A stretch of DNA of 64,000 nt from Jacaranda mimosifolia. Taxonomy: Eukaryota > Streptophyta > Magnoliopsida > Lamiales > Bignoniaceae. The DNA lies in the NCBI GenBank assembly GCA_018894105.1, contig CM032118.1, forward strand, positions 32,406,690 through 32,470,689, written 5' to 3'. The position numbers and the translations under genes are program-made. Numbering within the stretch: position 1 is the first letter of the stretch; each line of letters opens with the position of its first letter. The notes below the pieces were generated by a model. It did not search any database and was not told where the DNA came from. It saw nothing but the letters and a program-made list of their open reading frames with translations. Positions 1 to 10,383 of the stretch are shown piece after piece.

Positions 1-855
1 CTTCTTTTAATTTAATTTATGCCAACGGCAACGATCCCTTCTTCTCAGGGCCTACTGCTTTACACCAAACATTAACTAATGCCAAATGTCAATAACTAAT
101 CTTACTTCCTCTCTCAATTAGGAAAACCCATAAACATCCCCACCAAAATTATTTATTTTAATCAATATCTTATTAAAATTATGCAGACTCAAATATTTAT
201 AAAGTGACATTTTTATTGGAATAAAGAATAAAAATGATGATAAAAAATTAAAACGCTTTATTTGTGTCACATTACGTTTGATTGAATACAACTGATATGA
301 ATTTGATTTGTATAAAGGACATAATATATATAAATTATAAAAATATTTTATATTAAATTAGAATAGAAGAGAAAAAGACCCCACTTGAAGATGTTATAGC
401 CTTAGTTACACTTTGCACTCTCCTATTATCTCTAATTAAGGAAGTGCGCAACCTCCGTCTCTTTTATTGCACTAATTTTAAGAAATGTTGCATAATTAAA
501 ATTTGTCTAAAAAATTGTGTTTACATTATAATCTTTCATCTAACACATAGATACCAGCTTTTAAGATTTCTATAATTTAAGTTTAGCAGCTAAAGACTGT
601 ATAATCAAAAGTTTTTTTTTTAATTTTATATTTAAGTCTTTATTTTTATTATTTAAGGACTTATTTGGTAGCTTAGGTAGATATTAATTGACTTGAACAC
701 AGTGGAATGGGGGCAAAGTGGAATTAACCCCCCCATTTGATAAGAAAACTCGCAGACAAACGTGTGTACGATGTGTGCAAAAAGATATTGTCTTTGTTTG
801 AAGTTAGTTCTCGTGACGAAACAGGAGCGAAAGGCCGAATAATTGAATCCAAAAC
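1..855. other. AT-rich upstream intergenic DNA
   Basis: I see no gene here. The stretch is AT-rich with short homopolymer T runs (near 610-620). Short ORFs that overlap its right end continue into the MITE at 859 and have no recognisable protein motif. It lies more than 600 bp upstream of the probable start of the WEB-family transcript. Confidence 0.6.
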
Positions 856-858
856 TAA

Positions 859-1286
859 GGCTTTGTTTGGTTGTGAATTGGGCCATTCTCCCAAAATATT
901 TTGGGAAAATGAATTTTGGGAAGTGGGATTGAGGAATGTGATAGTTATATATTTATATTTTGGGAAATTGAATTGGGAGAAAATGGTTGGTTTGTTTGTG
1001 TTTTTGGGGGGGGACAAGATGCCACATTAGTGACTTTTTTGTTGGGTTTGTGGGGTCTTAAAATTATTTATATATGTGTATATATGATTGTATGAGTGGT
1101 AGTATGTGTATATATATTTGTAATAATAAAAGAATATGAGGTGCCTTGGGAATGGTGTGGAGTTGGGAATAGTAGGAATTTTTTGGGAATAAATTTTGTA
1201 TTTTGGGAGTGAAATTGAGGAATGTGTAGTATTTATTTGTTTAAATTTTGGGAGTTGGAAAATAAATTGAGGATTAGCAAACAAAC
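859..1286. mobile_element. Tourist-like MITE (PIF/Harbinger type)
   Basis: A 428-bp element begins GGCTTTGTTTGG and ends GCAAACAAAC, giving imperfect terminal inverted repeats. It is flanked by TAA at 856-858 and 1287-1289. A TAA target duplication with a G(G)..TTTGTTTGG end is characteristic of Tourist/PIF-Harbinger MITEs. The interior holds two related stretches with a 'ttgaggaatgtg' core (about 930 and 1214) and has no coding capacity. The 8-base string aaactaag occurs at both edges, so an hAT-type 8-bp duplication is an alternative, but the TIR end fits TAA better. It sits upstream of the WEB gene leader. Confidence 0.65.
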
Positions 1287-1290
1287 TAAG

Positions 1291-3665
1291 TCTGAGCAGA
1301 ACAATTCTTTTTTCAAAAAAAGAAAAAAGTAAAAAAAAGAAAAAAGAAAACTATAATTGGTAAAATCCCATCTCCATCAACTTTTGTTTTGGCACTCTTT
1401 TTTGGCCGCAGTAACCCTTTGGCCGGTGCCCTTTGCTGACCTGGTACTCCTCTGATTGCTCCTGCTGATATTTAAACTCACAAAAGGCAAAAGGCAAGAA
1501 TTTTCGAAACTCTCTTCGTAGAAATCTTTCTTTGCTAATTCATCTGCGTTTTCCTTGTTTTATCCATCCAAACAGTTGGTTCAAATTTCAAAGAGAAAAG
1601 AAAAAAAGAAAAATTTGTCTTTTGTGTTTGTGTTTTTCTCTGTGACTGGAAAATCTGTGGGGATGATTTTCTTGGGAGGCTCTGGAGTTGCAGAGTCTTA
1701 TACCTTTCTTGGTGGTGCTTTTTGTGTGGTTTGCAGATTCTGAAAAAGCGTTTGACTTTTCTGAAACTGTTGAAAGATTGTTGAAGTTGATCAAGCTTTT
1801 TCACTGCTGTTCATAGATGACCCTTTTTGGGGTTTGAGTGCTTTGAAGATTTCTAGGGTTTATGGTGACCTTTTGTCTGCTTGCTCCCTCTCTCATATGA
1901 TTAGGGTTTCTGAGTGAGTTATTATTAGCTTTCCTACCTTTTTACCCTGTTTGATTCTCTTTTTAATATTTTGCTTTACCTTATCATTTATAATATTTTT
2001 TTTCCCTCTTTTTTTTGTTGGGATAACAGATTATTTCTGCTTATGTGAGAAAAACTCAGGTTCATGTGACAATTTTTCAGTGATAAATTCGGGATTAAAA
2101 TTGTTTGAAGAAGAGTTTGTTTCAGGTAATATTTGGTCCCTTGGTTCCGATAGTTTCATCTTCTGGTTTCTTGTAATGTTTTTCCTAGTCCGGTTTTGAC
2201 AGAATTATGACTCGCCAATTAAATGTCCTTTTAGTATCCACCTGATATTTTCCTCTTTTACATTTGATGACTAAAATTTCTTGCTTAAACTGGGTTACTA
2301 CTGCAATGGAATTATAACCTAAGTACTAATAAATCATTGGTGATATAATATTCAGTTTTTTCACTTTGGAATCGCGTTTTTTATTTGAATGTCAGAGGTA
2401 AGGAGAAGTGTAGAAGTTACTCTGTTAAACTTGCCTTATGAACAAAATTCACTATGTCTCCCAGTATGTTGAATGCTTATAAATTAAATGAACGAGTAGA
2501 GCTTCAGAAATTACATGATTTGGAGTTTTAAGTTGTTCAAGTTAGTTATGCGTCTATCCTCCTATTTAACGTTTCTATGCTGCTGCTTTTGTAGTGTAGG
2601 AGTTTGATGTGATTTGCCATACAAAATTGTTATGCTTTGAAATGGCTTGTTGACTATTATAACTTTTCATGCACCCAAGCTAATGTTGTGTTGTATGCAT
2701 TATCAGCTATCAATCTAGAAATTTCCTAGATAATTCTTCTTCTCTATTATGATGAACGAATACACACTTAATATTGTATTAAAGTGTGACTGAACGCCCA
2801 CGGTATCTATAAGCTAAATTTTCTAGGACGTTTTCTACGATTATTTCTGAAAGCAAGCATCCGTCTTCCATCAAAATGCACCTGACACTGCCTTAAGTGA
2901 GATGATCTCATGATGATAGAAGTCTTGATAGTATGTTAGACCCATGATTATCTAGCAAAACAGTCTTAAGAAATGGATGATGGTGGTGTATCAGAGCTGA
3001 CTATGGAATAGCAGTAGGTTTATGTTGGTCATAAAGGATTTGAATTTATAAATTTAATTCCTTCAGTTCTTGCTCTGTTTTGGAAAATATAGTTTAGAAA
3101 ATCTATTCTGGAAACAGCATTCGTTGAGGCTTGAGGCATTTGCGTTAAAGATTTAAATCTCTTATTTACATCACAACGTGACCAATTTATGTTCTCATTC
3201 TCTAACCACAGAAGACTTATTCAGTTTCCCTTGATATTCTTCGGTTTCTAGGTTATTTTATGATTTGTGTTTCTAGTAAGTTGATATTTTGGGAGTTTAT
3301 GCAAAACATTTTGTTTTTAATGCTGGTTACTATAGATGTTCATTCCAATAAATGCTGTGACCTTCACTCATTTAAGGTCTGGTTTACTTGTTTCATTGTA
3401 ACCAGTGATGCAAGCTTTTTCAGAACCAAGCTGTAACCTTGGTTGTACCTTTTAAATTTAATCACATCTTCACCAATTTGGTCACATATGTTTCTATATA
3501 CTAGTATCTTTCACTAGAAGCAACCATTTGTGTACGTACCTTTTTTTGGTTGGGAAGGCTATTCACTTCTACAATTTGGCCTTTTGTTTGTCATTGTTGT
3601 TTTTCCAACATTTTCTTTCTTTGGCTATTCTTTACAGGTAAGAGCTGGAGAAAAAGTGAGGAATT
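1291..3665 (+). promoter_or_regulatory. Promoter and intron-containing 5' leader of the WEB-family gene
   Basis: There is no protein-coding exon here. Transcription probably starts near 1480-1520, after a TATA-like 'gatatttaaac' (about 1467) and before a CT-rich, UTR-like stretch. The ATG at 3666 lies 28 nt after a good 3' splice site (pyrimidine-rich tract ending ttacag at 3637), so the leader is inferred to contain at least one long intron. Possible donors occur upstream (for example near 2126), but the exact exon is not resolved from sequence alone. Several short ORFs in this span are not supported as genes. Confidence 0.5.
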
Positions 3666-6181
3666 ATGGTGGCGAAAGATTATCAGAAAATCAAAGGATC
3701 GAGTAAGCCTGAGGTGGGAGAAATCGACACTAGTGCACCATTTCAATCTGTCAAAGATGCTGTCAGCTTATTTGGTGAAGGTGCATTTTCCGGGGAAAAG
3801 CCTGCCACCAAGAAGCCTAAACCACAATCTGCAGAAGTATGTCGATTCTAGTTTCTGCTTTGCTCCTTGTTGCACAATCATAACTTGATGTGGGTTGACT
3901 TGTATCAACTGGCAATTCTAATAACAATGTGTACGCATATTATATGCTTTTTGTCCATGACATTAGATACATGTATTCTATGTTGGTTAAGCTCAAGATG
4001 AATGTAAATCTTAATTGCTATTCAGTGGTTTCTTATTTTGGCATTCTTATTAGCGCCTGGAGGATATTAATCACATGGTATAGCCATTTCCAAATTGAAT
4101 CAATATGAGCTTGCATATGATTGGGGTTGTATCATGTTTCTGAAAGACAAACAATTTCCCCAAGGACCCCAACCTCATGGCATGAACAATTCAATATGGA
4201 TGGTGGATGGGTACATCTGGCATTCATTCAGCTGCACTCTGATGAATATGCAATCTTAGTTGATTTACTGCATTGATACCATCATGGTTGGAAGTTGCCC
4301 CTGGACTAGGTTATTTTATTGGATGAAATGATAAATAAATTTAATCACCACTGGCTGTTTCCTATCTGATAATGCTACCCCTCTCCTTCTGGTTTTTCTT
4401 CCTTGCAGCGGGTTCTAGCAAAAGAGACACAGCTTCACTTGGGCCAGAAAAAGTTGAACAAGTTGAAGGAACAATTGAAAAATGCTGAGACCACTAAAGC
4501 TCAAGCTCTTTTAGATCTTGAAAAGGCTAAACGGACTGTTGAGGATCTGACCCAGAAGCTGAAAGTTATTAATGAATCCAAGGATTCGGCTATCAGGGCT
4601 ACAGAAGTGGCTAAGCATCAGGCAAAGCAATTTGCAGAAGCCAACAGTGATAAGTCTGAAGGAACTAATGGATCTTCAAATATGGATCCTGAGACTGCAA
4701 GAGTTCAGTATATGACTGCAGTCACTGAACTTGATGCAGCAAAGCAGGAGCTAAGGAAAATTCGTCAGGAATATGATACATCTGTCAAAGCAAAGGACAC
4801 AGCCACAAAACAAGCAGCTGAAGCTGAGAATGCTGCCAAAGCAAACATGGAAAGAGTTGGTGAGCTATCTAAGGAAATTGGTGGTGTATATGACTCGATT
4901 CAGCTAGTGAAGCTTGCAAGTATACAAACAAAGGAAGAGGAAAAAAGGATCTGTGCTGACAAGGACAAACAGAAGCAATCATTTAAAGCAAGACTTGAAG
5001 AATCAGTAGAGAAATTGCTTGCTTTGAAGAAAGAGATCGATCCTGAGCTCAACAAGAATCTGGAGATTCAACTGGGTGAAACCTTGTCAGAAATTGAAGC
5101 TCTACAAAATCAGATGGTAAATACGAGGGCTGCTGATCTTGATTCTGTCAAGACTGTTACTGTGGAGTTGAATGGTGCTAAAGAATCACTAAATAAAGTG
5201 GCAGAAGAGGAGAGCTCACTAAGAAGCCTGGTGGAGACCCTTAAGTTAGAACTGGATAACATTAAAAAGGAGCACTCCGAATTGAAGGAGAAGGAAGCAG
5301 AAACAGAGTCAGTTGCTGGTAATCTGCACGTGAAGCTCCGGAAAGCTAAGTCTGAGCTTGAAGAAGCACTTGCTGAACAAGCGAAAGTCAGAGGTGCTTC
5401 TGATGAAATGATTGCTTCCATCCACCAGCTAGCTTCTGAGAGTGAAATCGCAAAACATGAAGCTGAAGAGATGAAGCAGAAAGCCGAAGAGCTTAAAAGA
5501 GAAGCAGAAGCCACAAGAACTGAACTGGAAGAAGCAGAAAAGAAACTAAGAATTGTGATAAATGAAGCTGAAGAAGCCAAGGCAGCTGAGATTAGAGCCC
5601 TTGATCAAATTAAGATGCTGTCTGAGAAAACTGATGCTGCACGTGCGTCGACTTCGGAGCCTGGGGCCCAGATCACAATATCCAGAGAGGAGTTTGAGTC
5701 GCTGAGCCGAAAGGTTGAAGAATCTGAAAAATTAGCGGATATGAAAGTTGCAGCTGCGATGGCGCAGGTAGAAGCTGTAAAAGCGAGCGAAAATGAGGCC
5801 CTCAAGAGATTGGAAGTTACCCAGAAGGAGATTGAGGACATGGAAGCTGCAACTCAAGAGGCATTGAAGAAAGCACAGATGGCTGAAGCAGCCAGGAAGG
5901 CCGTTGAGGGGGAACTTAGAAGATGGCGTGAACGGGAACAAAAGAAGGCAGCAGAAACAGCTTCTCGAATTCTTGAACAAACAGATAAGTCATTTGAATC
6001 ATCTCCCAGTAATTACCAAATCCAAAAGCAGAGGGCTCCAGAGAAAGTAATGGTAACAAGAAAGCTAGAGCAAGCAAAGACATCTATTGCCAAGAAAGTA
6101 CTGATGCCTAGTCTGAGCAGTGTGTTTCTTAAGAAGAAAAACAAAGTTGAGGGTGGTTCTCCTTCTTACTTTCCTGGTTAG
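3666..6181 (+). CDS. WEB1/PMI2-family coiled-coil protein (TREPH1/At5g55860-like)
   Basis: Two coding exons, 3666-3836 and 4409-6181, encode about 647 aa. The donor after the 57th codon is GTATGT and the acceptor is ttgcag. The N-terminus has a conserved family segment around 'IDTSAPFQSVKDAVSLFG' (residues 20-37) followed by a basic KKPKP patch. Residues of about 60-600 are almost continuous heptad-rich coiled coil, dominated by E, K, A and L. The C-terminal tail is basic and ends with LKKKNKVEGGSPSYFPG. This layout and length match the WEB family (DUF827), whose members act in chloroplast photorelocation (WEB1, PMI2). The closest relative I recognise, TREPH1, is a touch-responsive phosphoprotein of about the same length. 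No transmembrane segment or catalytic motif is visible. The reading frame is intact. The last 300 codons are duplicated as a pseudogene at 40700-41604. Family assignment is confident; orthology to TREPH1 rather than a sister WEB protein is inferred. Confidence 0.9.
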
Positions 6182-7020
6182 AAGCTCATTTGGCTGAGTG
6201 TGATTATCAAATTCTTGTGCAGTATTTTTGTTAAAGGCTGTGCGAAATGCAGTTTTTTGCCATTTGTGTATATTAATATTTGAGACCAATTGATTTTCAT
6301 TCACTGTTTGGAGCTAAATCGGGAAATACTGATTGCTTAGGTAATTATTCTGAAAATACCGTTCAGGTTGGTTTTGTTTTAATGTATTTATCATGTAAAT
6401 GGCTGCTAGTAAGAAAGATATAAGTTGAATAAGAGCCAGTGGTGTTACTGTTAGTAAGATAATGTGCAATAACAATTTCTGTGCTCGGGGTTTGCTTGTT
6501 TGTTTTTATTACGGTACTTTGTTTGAGAAGTGATGTTCTAAACTTTTCCTAAGACTGTAGTCTTAACAACTGCAAATGTTTATTTTTGTTTCAATTGTGT
6601 TTATGAATGGAAGGAGTCTTGAACAAGTGAAATTTTGTGTGTTCTGTCCGGGCAATGCCTAATCCCTAAGCTATCCCGATGCCTTGGGATAGAAATCATT
6701 CTGAGTAGTATGCTTGTAACTTGATTAAGTAGATAAAAAATGCACTAAAATTGACAGCTAAAATTAACTAGGGAAGAAATTATACAACACAATATTTAGC
6801 TTGTTAAACCTCTAGCCACTGAAAACTACTGCTGTTCGGCTTATTGAACCTAACTTTCTTCAGAGCATATATAAACCCATAAAAACTACTGCCATCCGGC
6901 TTATTAAAGGCCTAATTAGTAAAAGATTAAGCCGAATGCGTAAAAACTACACTAATTGCTAGACCTAACTAGTAAAAAAATTATGCCCAATGCATAAAAA
7001 CTACACTACTGTACTGCATT
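6182..7020. other. Convergent 3' intergenic region (WEB / GDSL)
   Basis: This holds the 3' UTR of the WEB gene and, from the right, the 3' UTR of the minus-strand GDSL gene. From about 6822 to 7010 there is a degenerate direct repeat: 'aaaactac' cores near 6822, 6885, 6942 and 6999 (roughly 60-bp spacing) with variants of a ttcggcttattgaacctaact sequence. The whole region is duplicated at 41605-42506, including this repeat. No ORF or RNA gene was recognised. Confidence 0.6.
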
Positions 7021-8635
7021 TCAGAAAGCTGGGCAGTGAAGCTCCGTGAAAATGTTGTGCAGCAACCAGCCAGCCATGATTTTGTAGGCTTCCTGAGTCA
7101 AATGGACACCATCCCAACTCATGTATCGTTCAGGATCCCAGCAAACTGGGACTTCTGGAGCTCCACACATTCTTGTCATGTTGAAATTATATTTTCCTCC
7201 TATTCCACAGCAAGCCCTTTGTGTATCAAATCCTACATTAATTTAAATTACATGATCAATGTTAGTGTAATCATAGTGTATCTTTTGAACATACATAGCA
7301 AGATAAACTTTGTTGATTTATTCAAATAATTGGAGACAACATGCATACCATGATATTTGGCAAACTTGAGTAGGAACTGGTAACCATTGTAGTAATCTCC
7401 ATAGACTATTACAGCATTTGGCTTCTCTTGTTTGAGCTTGTAAATGGCTTGTTGCAGTTGTTCATTATGGTACATCGCGAAGTCATTCAACTGCTTCAGG
7501 CATTGATTCTCGTCATAGGCTGCTGAGATGTTGCTTTGGAAAGCCGTTTGATAAATAGGGAGGCATCCAATGGGGAAGTTTCCAGGAATCACTACTCTTG
7601 TAGCCCCAAAATTAATTACTTTCTGCAGAATATAAGGAATGATATATAAGATTATAGGATAGGAGAGTTCTAACGTAATACATACATACATACACACATA
7701 TATATATATATATCTGTGTGTGTGTAAAATTTCTCTTGTATATATGTTAAATACCTTAGCAGCATCAATAATGACAGCAACAACATCAGGCACCATAAGT
7801 CTCAGTTCTTCCATTGTCTTTCCTTGAAAAATCGCATAGTTGTAATCGTTTCCACCGATTTCCCCAACCATGAAAAGAGCACTTTGGAGTTTCTCAAGAC
7901 AATCTATCAATTGATTAGGATTATAAAATGTTGAGATCAATCAACGAAATTAATGCATGTAAACACATTATAGTTAGATTTTGTTGGACTGAAAAATAAT
8001 TAACTGCAGAGTATATATGTGTAGGCATTAATTAATTACCTCTATCATCAAGACAAATGGAATTGAAATGGCTGAACATCCAATCCAATTGGACATTGAG
8101 AGAACTGGTTGTCACTGGAGAAAATATGTGTTCCCTTGCCAACGCCTCGGATGGTAATGCTGTGGAACCGGCCACCGCAAAATTGACTCCATGCATAAGA
8201 TTATCAGGATTGATGTTTTTGTAGGGTGGAAGAAGAGGAAGCCCAGCAGCCATTGCTATTGAATTAAAGATCAAATTTAGTAAGAGCTATATTCAAATTA
8301 CTATCAAGATTCGTAAATTTACCATATATTACATGAGTAATGGTTGCAAAATATTTAATCAAATTCTTACCAATATAATCAATCATAAGAAGGCCATTGG
8401 AGCAACGACCGGTGGCGTTGTTGAAGAAAGTTTTACCGTATGGTAATCTGGCAAAGGCCGTGGCTGCACCAATTGGGACCTCCCGGATCAAATTTCCGGT
8501 GTCAGAAATTGAGTCTCCTAATTGATAAATTTGATCAAACTTGCAAATCTTCAAAGGATGGGTACTAAGAGAAGAAAATAGACCGCAGATCGCAATTAGA
8601 AGTAGGAGTGTAGATTTTTCACAAGAGGAAGCCAT
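7021..8635 (-). CDS. GDSL esterase/lipase (plant SGNH hydrolase), intact copy
   Basis: Five exons on the minus strand (8635-8371, 8255-8040, 7903-7755, 7622-7349, 7232-7021) join in frame with GT-AG borders to give about 371 aa, the usual size of plant GDSL lipases. Residues 1-25 form a signal peptide (hydrophobic LLLLIAICGLF), so the enzyme is probably secreted or apoplastic. The catalytic blocks are all visible: GDS in QLGDSISDTGN (Ser42), a Gly-containing block II (VNFAVAGST, about 112-120), GGND in block III (Asn179), and DGVH in block V (Asp342, His345). The family hydrolyses ester bonds of lipids or acylated metabolites; the substrate cannot be read from sequence. Intron 3 contains TACA/TA/TG microsatellites. 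The gene is convergent with the WEB gene. A near-identical but frameshifted copy lies at 42507-44138. Confidence 0.93.
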
Positions 8636-8756
8636 TGTAAAACTTTAGGTTGTTGAATGAGAAAAAGAAGAGAGAAAAATATCGCAATATTGGCTATGCG
8701 TTGATGCGAATACGTGAGTGATAATCGTTATGGTGACCAAGATGACGTAAGTATAC

Positions 8757-8767
8757 GTTTATATAGA
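8757..8767 (-). promoter_or_regulatory. Putative TATA box of the GDSL gene
   Basis: On the minus strand the sequence reads CTATATAAACG about 125 nt upstream of the GDSL start codon, with an ACGTCA element about 15 nt further upstream. The same TATA is retained in copy 2 (about 44258-44268). Position and sequence fit a plant core promoter; this is inference without transcript data. Confidence 0.5.
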
Positions 8768-9114
8768 GAAGAAAATTCTAAATTGGTCGTCCCATTAGTG
8801 TTAGGATTAGAATTAACTGTAGAAATCCCAGTCCCATAAGTTTCGTTTCCTATCCTAAATCCCATTATGGGGACACTATCCTAATCCTATTTGTACTTGA
8901 TAACAAATACCAAGGGCGGCCATCATGCGCTAAAATGTTGTTTCCAATATTATTCAAAAAATTAAAATCTTGTTCTCTCACTTAAGTTTTTTAATTGTAA
9001 AATATAACTCTCATTTCGCTCTTACAAATTTATATCTATAGTCTTTTTGTAAATCCTATCCACCGATATACTAATTTTATTGTTGTTTAATTTCCTCAAC
9101 AAAGACTCATTCAA

Positions 9115-10343
9115 TCAATATTTATACTATTATATATAGCACAATTTTATATTTATTTAATTACATAATTTCGACCAAATGTCGAATTATTAAAATTTGA
9201 AGTTTTTAATTCAATTGAAAGATTTTCATTGATTATTTATTTGTTTTTATATTTTATTTTAATGCAACCACGCGCCACTGCCGGAGATGGGGACCGCCAC
9301 CACCATCAGGTGCGCCTCACCACGGCGAGCAAAACCCCCCAAACAATTTAAGAATTGGTGCCCGTTTCCCCAGTCAATTGGCCATCCGAAGCCGCAGCCA
9401 AGCCCTAATGCCGCCGACCGCCACCACCTTCAATTTCGCCACCGCCGTACGTCAAAACACCAAATTAACACCACCAACCTCTTACCCATAGCCTCGCGAC
9501 CAAAACCCACCAGAACCCATCTTCGTTTTGCTGCCGGAAATGGTGAAACTATCACCTCTTCCGAGCTCCGCTATCAGCCTTCATTTTCTCGCCATTTCAT
9601 CGGTTGTTTTGGATAGAGTTTGATATGGGATTGATCCTTGAGCTGAGAGGAGTCTTTCTATCGGTTTACTTTCAAGATTTATGGTCGTTTTCCGGTTATT
9701 CGCTAGTGGCGTGAAGTTTGGGCATTTTTTGAGAATTTGAGGAAGTTCTGTCCTCAATCCTATATATATAATATATTTTCCAGTGCCTTTCAATTTAGCC
9801 TAAGACTTTTCCACCGCTTTCAATTAGACCCATGAACTTTTAAATCGACTTCAGTTTGGCCCTCAAATTTTTATTTCTCACTCTTTGACCCCTAACATTC
9901 CTGTTTTTGGGCAATTAGGTCCAAACTCAATTATTTTAAGGTCCTCATACTTTTGATTCCCTCACACTAGCCCCTTAAATTTTATAATTTTAAACAATTA
10001 AGTCCTTTTCTTTATTTACAATTAAATCCTTCAATTGCCATGTTTCTACCTAAACTTTAATTAATTTAATTTCAACCAACTTATAATGATATTTCAAAAA
10101 TTGGGGTGTTACAATATTATTGCAAAATAAATTATTTTAATATTAAAATAATTTTCAGTGCATCGCACCGGGCACATGCTAGTGTGTATCTAAAAAATAA
10201 TGGATGAAACCTATTTTATTTTCAATTCAGTAAAAGTTCAAAGACATGGGTAATGTCCAAAAAATAATGAGAAATTATAACTAACTTTCAGTGACTATTT
10301 TTAATTATAAAAATTTTTGTGCATAGCAGGGGAACAATGCTAG
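9115..10343 (+). mobile_element. Non-autonomous Helitron (about 1.2 kb)
   Basis: The element starts TCAATATTTATACTATTATA, similar to the usual plant Helitron 5' end. It ends with a short stem (GTGC-ATA-GCA) followed about 12 nt later by CTAG, and is flanked by A (9114) and T (10344), the A^T insertion rule. Copy 2 of the duplicated block (about 44690-44720) lacks this segment: sequence matching copy 1 up to about 9114 continues directly into 'gaagagttat', which in copy 1 follows at 10344. A second, better 3' end (GTGC-ATC-GCAC stem, then CTAG) lies at 10159-10182, so two 3' termini are in tandem. No Rep/helicase coding sequence is present. The cargo is a reversed LTR fragment. Confidence 0.7.
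9271..10112 (-). repeat. Reverse-oriented partial LTR inside the Helitron
   Basis: Read on the minus strand from 10112, this begins TGTAACACCCCAA and has the same kind of layout as the LTRs at 16174 and 23328: 'gacttaattg...' spacer phrases, then 'gcggtggaaa', then a tata-rich stretch, then a GC-richer region near 9287-9616. No matching second LTR is present, so it is a solo or truncated LTR carried in or inserted into the Helitron. The 109-aa ORF in its GC-rich part is not a recognisable gene. Confidence 0.55.
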
Positions 10344-10383
10344 TAAAGAGTTATATCATTTTAATTTTGCATGTTGAATATTG

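Noticed and set aside
737..1030. 97-codon ORF pair upstream of the WEB gene
   Set aside because: Lies across the edge of the Tourist-like MITE, has no domain and an opposite-strand ORF of the same length.
5110..5580. 156-codon minus-strand ORF, Ser/Ala/Phe-rich
   Set aside because: Shadow of the WEB coiled-coil exon; Glu/Ala/Lys-rich sense codons give long open antisense frames. The equivalent at 40641-41006 is the same artefact.
9287..9616. 109-codon GC-rich ORF
   Set aside because: Falls in a reversed LTR fragment inside the Helitron; no family resemblance.
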